From positions 186,001 through 250,000 of the forward strand of contig NZ_JABJVM010000002.1 in assembly GCF_013820765.1 (NCBI RefSeq): 64,000 nt of DNA, read 5' to 3'. A model generated the notes under the pieces. The model saw only the letters and a program-made list of their open reading frames with translations. It did no database searches and had not been told where the DNA came from. The position numbers were made by a program, and so were the translations under genes. The stretch's first letter is position 1. Every line of letters begins with the position of its first letter. Shown here piece by piece: positions 16,647 through 23,426 of the stretch. The stretch is from Paenilisteria rustica. Lineage in GTDB: Bacteria; Bacillota; Bacilli; Lactobacillales; Listeriaceae.

Positions 16647-16693
16647 ACTCCTTTCTTCTGCGGTACGTTTTTTTACCAAAAAAAGAGAGGGGT
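16647..16693 (+). promoter_or_regulatory. Probable expression platform: hairpin masking the thiT ribosome site
   Basis: ACTCCTTTCTT (16647-16657) can pair over all 11 positions (two G-U) with AAGAGAGGGGT (16683-16693), which contains the thiT Shine-Dalgarno GAGAGGGG. The loop holds a small GGTA/TACC stem. No intrinsic terminator with a T tract lies between aptamer and ATG, so translational control is the better reading. Confidence 0.65.
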
Positions 16694-16700
16694 ATTTTTT

Positions 16701-17261
16701 ATGCGTAATACGCGATTATTAACGATGTTGGAATGTGCTATTTTCGCAGCACTAGCAATGGTTCTCAGTTTTATTCCGCTTGATATTGGATCATCTTTTT
16801 CGATATCGCTTGGTATGATTCCGATGTATATCATTGCGATTAGACGTGGCTTTTGGGCTGCTGGTTTTTCTGGGTTATTGTGGGGGTTACTTCATTTTGT
16901 GACTGGAAAAGCCTATATTTTGAGTCCGTTACAAGGATTTATCGAGTATATCGTGGCTTTTGCGTTCATCGCTTTTGCAGGTGTTTTCGCGGTACAAGTT
17001 CGTGGCTATTTGAAAGAGGAGAAATTAGGTAAAGCGATTGGCTGGGCTTGGGGCACGATGGTTGTCGGTGGTTTGGCAAAGTATTTCTGGCATTATCTTG
17101 CAGGTGTTTTGTTTTGGGGAGCATACGCATTCAAAGGTTGGTCCGCACAAATATTCTCGCTTGTGATGAATGGCGCCAGCTGTATCGCGACGATTATTGT
17201 AGCTGGAATCATTGTTTCCGTCCTGATGAAAATTTCACCGAAGCTATTCTTACCTAAATAA
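16701..17261 (+). CDS. thiT: Thiamine transporter, ECF S component ThiT
   Basis: A 186-residue membrane protein with six predicted helices, the substrate-binding subunit that captures thiamine for the shared ECF transporter (EcfA/A'/T, encoded elsewhere). The N-terminus carries MLECAIFAALAMVLSFIP, containing the AxxxA-type surface used to dock EcfT. GMIPMYIIAIRRGFWAAGFSGLLWG and the aromatic-rich ...YFWHYLAGVLFWGAYAFKGW region are characteristic of ThiT. The start is ATG 16701 after GAGAGGGG; the frame upstream overlaps the riboswitch platform. A TPP riboswitch precedes it and thiW follows three bases after its stop. The ortholog behind the ABC-F gene in L. monocytogenes is also ThiT, from memory. 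Confidence 0.95.
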   Translation: MRNTRLLTMLECAIFAALAMVLSFIPLDIGSSFSISLGMIPMYIIAIRRGFWAAGFSGLLWGLLHFVTGKAYILSPLQGFIEYIVAFAFIAFAGVFAVQVRGYLKEEKLGKAIGWAWGTMVVGGLAKYFWHYLAGVLFWGAYAFKGWSAQIFSLVMNGASCIATIIVAGIIVSVLMKISPKLFLPK

Positions 17262-17263
17262 TT

Positions 17264-17752
17264 ATGGTACTAAAAAAATGGCTTTATACAGCGATGCTAA
17301 TTGCGATTTCTTTTATAGGAAGTAGTCTTATAGCTGTACCAGTCGGATTTGCTAAAATTGCTCCCGTGCAACATTTGGTAAATTTGATTAGCGCTGTGAT
17401 GCTTGGGCCTGGATATGCTGTTGTGCAAGCATTTGGAACCTCTGTGTTGCGGAATCTCTTTGGAACTGGTACTGTTTTTGCGTTTCCTGGGAGTATGGTC
17501 GGTGCGTTATGCGCAGGTGTGCTTTACAAGTATACGAAAAAGCTTTGGCTGGCAGCTGTTGGCGAAATTGTCGGAACGGGGATTCTCGGTGCTTTGATAT
17601 GCTACCCGATTGCGCGATTATTTCTAACGCAGCAAATGACGATGTGGGTCTTTATTCCATCTTTCTTTTTGAGTTCTCTCGTTGGAGCGCTGATTGGCTA
17701 TGCTATCTTAAGGAGAATTGATACTAGATTGAAACTTACGAATCGATTTTAG
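17264..17752 (+). CDS. thiW: ThiW family ECF S component (thiazole/thiamine precursor uptake)
   Basis: A 162-residue protein with five to six hydrophobic helices. The N-terminus LKKWLYTAMLIAISFIGSSL has the ECF-docking AxxxA-like stretch. IAPVQHLVNLISAVMLGPGYAVVQAFGTSVLRNLFGTGT and FPGSMVGALCAGVLYK match the ThiW family, thought to bring in a thiazole precursor of thiamine. The ATG is two bases after the thiT stop and has no ribosome site of its own, so it should be translated by coupling to thiT. That places both S components under the one TPP riboswitch. The family assignment is good; substrate is inferred from the family. Confidence 0.88.
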   Translation: MVLKKWLYTAMLIAISFIGSSLIAVPVGFAKIAPVQHLVNLISAVMLGPGYAVVQAFGTSVLRNLFGTGTVFAFPGSMVGALCAGVLYKYTKKLWLAAVGEIVGTGILGALICYPIARLFLTQQMTMWVFIPSFFLSSLVGALIGYAILRRIDTRLKLTNRF

Positions 17753-18125
17753 GAAAAATAGTGTACGATGGTTTTTTCCATGTTTCAATGAAGACAGGAG
17801 AAGATGAGTATAGTATTACCTAGAATTGGAGCCATTTTTCGATTTTGCGAATTCAAGTCCATATCCATATCCGAATAAAAAGCCTCCAATTTCAAACACA
17901 AATCCTCATTTTTATAAGAAATTTCAAAAGTTCCCTAAGTGCCTATGAGTAGTGCATTTGGTGGAGCTTTTTTCTATCTGAATAGGCATATATGAGGCAG
18001 GAGGGTTCGCTTTTTGATTTTGGTTACGTTATAATGAGGTTTAGAAAGGGCTGTGTTATTTGGAATAGAATCAACATTTTGATTTCTTACTCGCTATAAC
18101 TGTGTTCTAAATTATACAACCAGTT

Positions 18126-18171
18126 AAAAGTTGAGAAGCGCTAATTCCCAACTTTTATTTCTTTTTATTGA
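18126..18171 (+). terminator. Possible terminator upstream of opuCA
   Basis: AAAAGTTG, 15-base loop, CAACTTTT, then ATTTCTTTTTATTG. It is some 370 bases after thiW, and the stem is short and A/T-rich. Confidence 0.4.
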
Positions 18172-18207
18172 TAAGTTTTTCCATCATATTCTTTTGTTCT
18201 ATGAAAT

Positions 18208-18233
18208 GTTTCGTTATAGGCAGGGATGGGAAT
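18208..18233 (+). promoter_or_regulatory. SigB-type promoter of opuC
   Basis: GTTTCG, 14 bases, GGGAAT fits the SigB consensus GTTTAA-N12-14-GGGWAW. It lies 86 bases before the opuCA start. SigB control of opuC under salt stress is established in L. monocytogenes, so this fits known biology. Confidence 0.72.
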
Positions 18234-18318
18234 ACATACGTCGTGGATCAATGGGTTCGTTGATTCAAAGCTTTCACACTAGCGATATGCTAGCTAATTA
18301 AACTCGGAGGTGTCTAGA

Positions 18319-19503
18319 TTGCTAAGATTTGAGCATGTTTCAAAAATTTACAAGGGCGGTAAAACGGCGGTCAATGATCTAAACTTAGATATTGATCGTG
18401 GCGAATTTATTTGTTTTATCGGGCCAAGTGGTTGCGGGAAGACAACAACGATGAAGATGATTAACCGCTTGATTGAGCCAACAAATGGCCAAATTTTTAT
18501 TAACGACAAAGATATTATGAAGGAAGATCCGGTGAAATTGCGCCGTTCGATTGGGTATGTGATTCAGCAAATTGGACTGATGCCACATATGACGATTCGT
18601 GAAAATATTGTACTTGTTCCGAAACTTTTGAAATGGTCAGAAGAGAAGAAGAATGAGCGGGCGTTGGAATTGATTAAATTGGTCGATTTGCCTGAAGAGT
18701 ATTTAGATCGTTATCCGTATGAGTTAAGTGGTGGGCAACAGCAACGGATTGGTGTGCTTCGTGCGCTTGCTGCGGAACAGAATTTGATTTTGATGGATGA
18801 GCCTTTTGGTGCGCTTGATCCAATTACGCGTGATTCTTTGCAAGAGGAATTCAAGAGTTTGCAACGAGAACTTGGAAAGACGATTATTTTCGTTACGCAT
18901 GACATGGATGAGGCTATCAAACTTGCGGATCGGATTGTGATTATGCGAGGTGGCGAGGTCGTTCAATTTGATACGCCAGATGAAATTTTGCGAAATCCAG
19001 CTGATAAATTTGTGGAAGACTTTATTGGGAAGGATCGCTTGATTGAGGCGCGTCCAAACGTGACGAATGTAGAACAAATCATGAATAATACGCCTGTTTC
19101 GATTACGGCGGATAAATCGCTTCAAGCGGCGATTCAATTGATGAAAGAGCGTCGTGTTGATACGCTACTTGTGACGGATGACCAGAATGTGTTGAAAGGG
19201 ATCATTGATGTCGAAGCAATCGAGCATAATCGCCGGACTGCGACATCGGTTGTTGATATTTTGGATAAAAATGTTTTCTACGTTCGAAAAGATGCGCTAT
19301 TACGCGATACGATGCAACGGATTCTAAAACGTGGATTTAAGTATGTCCCTGTTGTAGATGAGAAAAACCGTTTAGTTGGGATTGTGACGCGCGCAAGTCT
19401 TGTAGATATTGTATATGATTCGATTTGGGGCGATTTAGAAGAAGCTGCCGCAGAGCATGCTGAGGTAACGAAAGAACTTGAAAAAGAAGAAGTGCACGAA
19501 TAA
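18319..19503 (+). CDS. opuCA: Compatible-solute (carnitine/betaine) ABC transporter, ATPase
   Basis: A 394-residue ATPase of the OpuC osmoprotectant importer. The cassette has GPSGCGKTT (about residues 33-41), LSGGQQQRIGVLRAL and LILMDEPFGALD. Two CBS domains follow from about residue 245 (MNNTPVSITADKSLQAAIQLM... and ...RGFKYVPVVDEKNRLVGIVTRASLVD), typical of ionic-strength-sensing or nucleotide-regulated OpuC ATPases. The start is TTG 18319, eight bases behind GGAGG; the GTG at 18310 overlaps the ribosome site and is rejected. It is first of four genes in the order ATPase, permease, binding lipoprotein, permease, with gaps of about 15-20 bases. Confidence 0.95.
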   Translation: MLRFEHVSKIYKGGKTAVNDLNLDIDRGEFICFIGPSGCGKTTTMKMINRLIEPTNGQIFINDKDIMKEDPVKLRRSIGYVIQQIGLMPHMTIRENIVLVPKLLKWSEEKKNERALELIKLVDLPEEYLDRYPYELSGGQQQRIGVLRALAAEQNLILMDEPFGALDPITRDSLQEEFKSLQRELGKTIIFVTHDMDEAIKLADRIVIMRGGEVVQFDTPDEILRNPADKFVEDFIGKDRLIEARPNVTNVEQIMNNTPVSITADKSLQAAIQLMKERRVDTLLVTDDQNVLKGIIDVEAIEHNRRTATSVVDILDKNVFYVRKDALLRDTMQRILKRGFKYVPVVDEKNRLVGIVTRASLVDIVYDSIWGDLEEAAAEHAEVTKELEKEEVHE

Positions 19504-19521
19504 AATAGGAGGTTATTTTTA

Positions 19522-20175
19522 ATGGACGCGATTACGCAATTTTTCCAAGACAACGGCCATGACCTGCTAGTAAAAACGTGGGAACATCTCTATATTTCGC
19601 TATCTGCGGTAATTTTGGGGATTGTTGTGGCTGTACCGGTGGGCATTCTGTTAACACGCTCGCCAAAAATCGCTAATTTTGTGATCGGGATTGTTAGTGT
19701 GTTACAAACAGTGCCGTCACTTGCAATCTTGGCTTTTATTATTCCAATTCTAGGCGTTGGTAAAATACCGGCGATTGTGGCGCTATTTATCTATTCTGTG
19801 CTGCCAATTATGCGAAACACATTTATCGGTGTTCGTGGTGTTGATAAAAACTTGATTGAATCAGGACGTGGAATGGGGATGACATCTTGGCAACTCGTCA
19901 AAAATGTCGAACTTCCTAACTCGATTTCGGTTATTATGGCTGGTATTCGTTTATCCGCTGTCTACATCATTGCGTGGGCAACGCTTGCCTCATACATTGG
20001 CGCTGGTGGACTCGGTGACTTTATCTTTAATGGGTTGAACTTATATCGTCCAGATTTAATTCTTGGCGGTGCGATTCCGGTTACGATTTTGGCACTATTA
20101 GTAGAATTTTTCCTAGGCAAATTGGAAGTTCGGATTACACCAAAAGCAATTCGTGCTGCAAAAGAGAATATGTAA
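19522..20175 (+). CDS. opuCB: OpuC transporter permease
   Basis: A 217-residue integral membrane subunit with five or six helices. The ABC-permease EAA loop reads [31 protein letters not shown] near residues 113-142 and contacts Opu[24 protein letters not shown] is the conserved N-terminal pattern of this family. GGAGG precedes the ATG. The paralogous permease opuCD lies two genes downstream; both are needed for a heterodimeric pore. Confidence 0.95.
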   Translation: MDAITQFFQDNGHDLLVKTWEHLYISLSAVILGIVVAVPVGILLTRSPKIANFVIGIVSVLQTVPSLAILAFIIPILGVGKIPAIVALFIYSVLPIMRNTFIGVRGVDKNLIESGRGMGMTSWQLVKNVELPNSISVIMAGIRLSAVYIIAWATLASYIGAGGLGDFIFNGLNLYRPDLILGGAIPVTILALLVEFFLGKLEVRITPKAIRAAKENM

Positions 20176-20190
20176 GGAGGGGCAGTAAAA

Positions 20191-21111
20191 ATGATGAAGA
20201 AACAACTCAAACTTGCTACTGTTATCCTGCTTGGCGTGTCTCTTTTATCGGCGTGTGCCTTGCCAGGACTTGGTGGTAGCACAGATGGTACGATTAAAGT
20301 GGGGACTATGTCGACAACAGAATCACAGATAGTAGGAAATATCGTGAAGCAAATGATTGAGCACGATACAGATTTAAAAGTAGAAATGGTAAACAATCTC
20401 GGTTCTTCTGTCGTGCAACACCAAGCGATGGTAAACGGTGATATTGATATTTCGGCAACGCGTTACACTGGAACGGATTTAGTAGGACCGCTCGGTGAAG
20501 AGCCATTAAAAGATCCTGAAGAAGCATTGAAAGCCGTACAAAAAGGGTTTTCTGAGCGTTTCGATCAATATTGGTTCGATTCATATGGTTTTGCGAATAC
20601 GTATGCCTTTATGGTGCGTCAAGATACCGCGAAAAAATACAATTTGAAGACAATTAGCGATATGCGTCCGGTAGAAGACCAACTTGTAGCGGGTGTTGAT
20701 AACTCTTGGATGGAGCGTGCCGGTGACGGTTATAAAGCCTTCTCCAAAGAATATGACATCACATTCAAGAAAATTTTCCCAATGCAGATTGGTTTGATTT
20801 ACACGGCTTTGAAAAATGATCAAATGGACGTCGCGCTCGGTTATTCAACAGACGGCCGAATTCCAACGTACAATTTGGTTGTATTAAAAGATGATAAGCA
20901 GTTTTTCCCGCCGTATGACGCGTCACCAATGGCGACAGATGCTATTTTAAAAGAACATCCAGAGCTTAAAACAACGATTAACAAATTGGTCGGCACGATT
21001 TCAACGGAAGAAATGCAAAAGCTGAACTATCAAGCAGATGGCGAATTGAAAGAACCGTCGATTGTTGCAGAAGAATTTCTAAAAAAACATAATTACTTTG
21101 AAGATAAATAA
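20191..21111 (+). CDS. opuCC: OpuC substrate-binding lipoprotein
   Basis: A 306-residue lipoprotein that binds the quaternary-amine solute outside the membrane and delivers it to OpuCB/CD. It has a lipoprotein signal: MMKKQLKLATVILLGVSLLSAC, with lipobox LSAC, Cys at about 22. The mature part is of the OpuAC/ProX class (IKVGTMSTTESQIVGNIVKQM..., NNLGSSVVQHQAMVNGDIDIS, YTGTDLVG, GYSTDGRIP). AAGGAGGGG precedes the ATG; an adjacent second ATG three bases on is an equal alternative. Confidence 0.95.
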   Translation: MMKKQLKLATVILLGVSLLSACALPGLGGSTDGTIKVGTMSTTESQIVGNIVKQMIEHDTDLKVEMVNNLGSSVVQHQAMVNGDIDISATRYTGTDLVGPLGEEPLKDPEEALKAVQKGFSERFDQYWFDSYGFANTYAFMVRQDTAKKYNLKTISDMRPVEDQLVAGVDNSWMERAGDGYKAFSKEYDITFKKIFPMQIGLIYTALKNDQMDVALGYSTDGRIPTYNLVVLKDDKQFFPPYDASPMATDAILKEHPELKTTINKLVGTISTEEMQKLNYQADGELKEPSIVAEEFLKKHNYFEDK

Positions 21112-21126
21112 GGAGGTGTCGACAAA

Positions 21127-21798
21127 ATGGATACATTTTCACAACTCATTGACTATTATCAAAACAATGCAACATACGTGATGGAAGCATTCTGGCGGCA
21201 TTTCTTGATGAGTGCTTACGGCGTTATTTTTGCAGCAATTGTTGCGATTCCACTGGGGATTTATATTGCTCGCAAGAAGAAATTAGCGGGCTGGGTCATC
21301 CAAACCGCGAATGTGATTCAAACGATTCCGGCTCTGGCCTTACTTGCGATGCTGATGCTCGTAATGGGACTTGGGACAAATACGGTTGTACTTTCCTTAT
21401 TCCTCTATTCCATTTTACCGATTCTAAAAAACACCTACACGGGTATTCAAAACGTAGACGGTGCGCTACTTGAATCAGGAAAAGCGATGGGAATGACGAA
21501 ATGGCAAGTTTTGCGTATGATCGAAATACCATTGGCGCTCTCCGTTATTATGGCAGGGATTAGAAACGCCCTTGTTATTGCCATCGGGGTAGCAGCAATC
21601 GGAACATTTGTTGGCGCAGGCGGACTTGGCGATATTATCGTCCGTGGAACCAATGCAACAAATGGGACCGCGATTATTCTAGCAGGAGCGATTCCAACCG
21701 CATTGATGGCCGTTATGGCTGATGTGTTACTTGGCTGGGTCGAACGCAAATTAAACCCCGTGAAGAATAAAAAGAAGAAATTTGTAGAAGTACTATAG
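21127..21798 (+). CDS. opuCD: OpuC transporter permease, second subunit
   Basis: A 223-residue membrane protein with about five helices and the EAA loop [33 protein letters not shown]. It is a paralogue of OpuCB (same VIQTIPALALLAMLMLVMGLG pattern). A basic tail (NKKKKKF-like) ends the protein. AGGAGGTG precedes the ATG. A strong terminator follows nine bases after the stop, closing the four-gene operon. Confidence 0.95.
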   Translation: MDTFSQLIDYYQNNATYVMEAFWRHFLMSAYGVIFAAIVAIPLGIYIARKKKLAGWVIQTANVIQTIPALALLAMLMLVMGLGTNTVVLSLFLYSILPILKNTYTGIQNVDGALLESGKAMGMTKWQVLRMIEIPLALSVIMAGIRNALVIAIGVAAIGTFVGAGGLGDIIVRGTNATNGTAIILAGAIPTALMAVMADVLLGWVERKLNPVKNKKKKFVEVL

Positions 21799-21805
21799 CG
21801 ACAAG

Positions 21806-21841
21806 CGGACTACTGCCCTTAGCGGGTGGTAGTTCGTTTTT
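21806..21841 (+). terminator. opuC operon terminator
   Basis: GGACTACTGCCC and GGGTGGTAGTTC form a 12-position stem with a TTAGC loop, followed by GTTTTTG. Confidence 0.9.
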
Positions 21842-21867
21842 GATTAGAAATGTATAGGAGGATCCTG

Positions 21868-22371
21868 ATGGAAACAAAACTAATTATTATTCGTGGAAAC
21901 TCAGGAAGCGGCAAAACAACTATTGCCAACGAATTACAAAAAAGGCTAGGCCCAGGAACGCTACTCGTTTCACAAGACATGGTACGTCGTGACATGCTAC
22001 ACGTAAAAGATCGCCAGGGAAATCCAAGTATCGACCTTATTCGAATCATTGCCGAATACGGAAAAGGCAGATCTGAATACGTTATCGTGGAAGGCATTTT
22101 AGGCAAATCAATATACCAAAAGATGCTGCGAGCACTTATCCGGTTTTTCGATTGTAAAGCAGATGTCTATTATTTCGATCTCCCATTTTCAGAGACTGTA
22201 AAAAGACACCAAACAAAAGCAAATACACACGAATTCGGAGTCGAAAAATTAGAAGAATGGTGGCTTGCAGACGATTACTTAGGAGCGCCAAACGAAATTA
22301 TGCTGCATGAAAAACTATCCAAAGAAGCGATACTCGATCTTATTTTAAAAAGCTGCCAAACAAAAAGTTGA
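21868..22371 (+). CDS. P-loop kinase-like protein (zeta-toxin/chloramphenicol-phosphotransferase-like fold)
   Basis: A 167-residue P-loop protein. The Walker A motif is GNSGSGKTT at residues 9-17. Later motifs are LLVSQDMVRRDML (a lid/substrate region seen in zeta-toxin and shikimate-kinase-like proteins) and VIVEGIL (Walker B-like). The C-terminus (FGVEKLEEWWLADDYLG) fits small uncharacterised Firmicute kinases. The start at 21868 follows GGAGG; a longer frame begins before that site. No antitoxin partner is adjacent, so I do not call it a toxin. The substrate is unknown. Confidence 0.75.
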   Translation: METKLIIIRGNSGSGKTTIANELQKRLGPGTLLVSQDMVRRDMLHVKDRQGNPSIDLIRIIAEYGKGRSEYVIVEGILGKSIYQKMLRALIRFFDCKADVYYFDLPFSETVKRHQTKANTHEFGVEKLEEWWLADDYLGAPNEIMLHEKLSKEAILDLILKSCQTKS

Positions 22372-22397
22372 CATGGTACCATATGGTGTCGTATAAT
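22368..22397 (+). promoter_or_regulatory. Promoter and palindromic operator of the ArsR/AHSA1 pair
   Basis: TTGACA, 18-base spacer, TATAAT: near-perfect SigA promoter. The -35 begins inside the end of the preceding gene. The spacer holds two overlapping perfect palindromes, ATGGTACCAT and ACCATATGGT, a likely operator for the ArsR protein encoded next. Confidence 0.8.
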
Positions 22398-22449
22398 AAA
22401 CATGACAACAAAAGGTGTCCTATTTTTAAAAAGAGAAAAGGTGGTGTGT

Positions 22450-22779
22450 ATGCTTAGCGAAAAAGGCCAAGTGAGGGATGTCTATGATGCTGTTGCCGAT
22501 CCAACGCGGCGAAAGATACTTCAAATGCTGACAGATGTGGAAGAACTACCCTTATACGAGATAACGGTTCATTTTCAAATGGGCCGCACAGCCGTCTCTA
22601 AGCATTTGGCTATTTTGAAAGAAGCCGATCTTGTAGTGGCGCGAAAAGTTGGTCGTGAAACCAGATACCGGTTAAATGCCAAGCCGCTGAAAGAAATTCA
22701 AGATTGGGTATCGTTTTATGAAGGATTTTGGAAAGAACGTATGTTAAAACTAAATCAATTATTGGAGGAAGAAAAATGA
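22450..22779 (+). CDS. ArsR family transcriptional regulator
   Basis: A 109-residue winged-helix repressor: AVADPTRRKILQMLTD, then ITVHFQMGRTAVSKHLAILKEADLVVARKVGRETRYRLN, the recognition helix and wing of ArsR/SmtB proteins. It has no metal-binding ELCVCDL motif, as in the subgroup paired with AHSA1 (SRPBCC) genes. The start 22450 is set by AAAAGGTGG. The stop overlaps the next gene's start (ATGA), a coupled pair. It probably represses its own promoter at 22368-22397; the inducer is unknown. Confidence 0.9.
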   Translation: MLSEKGQVRDVYDAVADPTRRKILQMLTDVEELPLYEITVHFQMGRTAVSKHLAILKEADLVVARKVGRETRYRLNAKPLKEIQDWVSFYEGFWKERMLKLNQLLEEEK

Positions 22780-23186
22780 AACCAGATGTATCATTAGATT
22801 TTCAATTCACAAGCTCAGTAGAAAAAGTATGGCATGCACTAACAGACTCGGATATGCTTGCAAAATGGATTTGGAATAACGATTTTAAAGCGATTGTTGG
22901 ACACAAATTCCAATTCCGTGCAGAACCATCCGAATGGTGGGACGGCATTGTGGATTGTGAAGTGCTGAATATCGACGAGCCAAACTCCATCACATACACG
23001 TGGGCAAGCGCTGGCGAAACCACAACAGTAACGTGGACATTGACAAAAAATGCCGATAATACAGTACAGTTGAAGCTAGATCAAAGCGGTTTCAGCGAAG
23101 AAACAAAAGCGCGTCCAGGTGCAATCGAAGGCGCGACGTATGCATGGACTGAAATGGGTAATAAACTTAAATCAGTTTTAGCATAA
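22776..23186 (+). CDS. AHSA1/SRPBCC domain protein
   Basis: A 136-residue protein with the AHSA1-type START-like fold, a hydrophobic-ligand pocket: VEKVWHALTDSDMLAKWIW near the N-terminus, GHKFQFRAEP, WDGIVDCEVLNIDEPNSITYTW, TVTWTLT, and a C-terminal helix (WTEMGNKLKSVL). The ATG overlaps the stop of the ArsR gene, with GGAGGAAG upstream. Such ArsR/AHSA1 pairs are common in Firmicutes; the ligand and job are not known. Confidence 0.88.
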   Translation: MKPDVSLDFQFTSSVEKVWHALTDSDMLAKWIWNNDFKAIVGHKFQFRAEPSEWWDGIVDCEVLNIDEPNSITYTWASAGETTTVTWTLTKNADNTVQLKLDQSGFSEETKARPGAIEGATYAWTEMGNKLKSVLA

Positions 23187-23237
23187 AAATGGCAGACATA
23201 GTTTGGGACAAAACTTAAACTAGATGAAGAGTTATAA

Positions 23238-23283
23238 CAAAATCGAGCGAAAGCTTTTGTATTCAGAAAATTTGGTGGAAAAG
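23238..23283 (+). repeat. Half copy of repeat family A
   Basis: AATCGAGCGAAAGCTTTTGT followed by ATTCAGAAAATTTGGTGGAA matches the first 40 bases of copy A1 (minus-strand reading) with three changes. The second half is missing and a family B unit (B2) follows. It is preceded by TTTGGGACAAAACTTAAACT, a short block like the GGGGCATAACTTGAAATCTA found near 54310. Confidence 0.7.
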
Positions 23284-23319
23284 AGGAAGGCAGACTCACT
23301 GCGTTCCTCTTCATATTGA

Positions 23320-23340
23320 GGTTCTAATTCGTTTAGAACC
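23320..23340 (+). repeat. Family B repeat, copy 2 (shortened)
   Basis: GGTTCTAA, loop TTCGT, TTAGAACC: the outer stem of family B with C-to-T and matching G-to-A changes, and the inner stem deleted. CATATTGA precedes, as in the other copies. Confidence 0.72.
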
Positions 23341-23426
23341 ACAATAAAGTTGAAGTTACATAGCCAGTTGTGCGATAATTAGGGTTCAGCGTATGACTAG
23401 ATTGAAAGAATGGGGAAGATACCACT

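Larger units (their letters stand above)
17753..18318. other. Gap between thiW and opuCA
   Basis: No gene is visible. AATTGGAG near 17824 and CCTCCAATT near 17884 can pair over a long loop. A hairpin AAAAGTTG/CAACTTTT (18126-18156) followed by ATTTCTTTTTATTG may end the thiT-thiW transcript. A SigB-type promoter lies at 18208-18233. Confidence 0.55.

Noticed and set aside
21868-22371. Toxin of a zeta-type toxin-antitoxin system
   Set aside because: The P-loop fold is compatible, but there is no adjacent epsilon-like antitoxin and the gene follows the opuC terminator alone.
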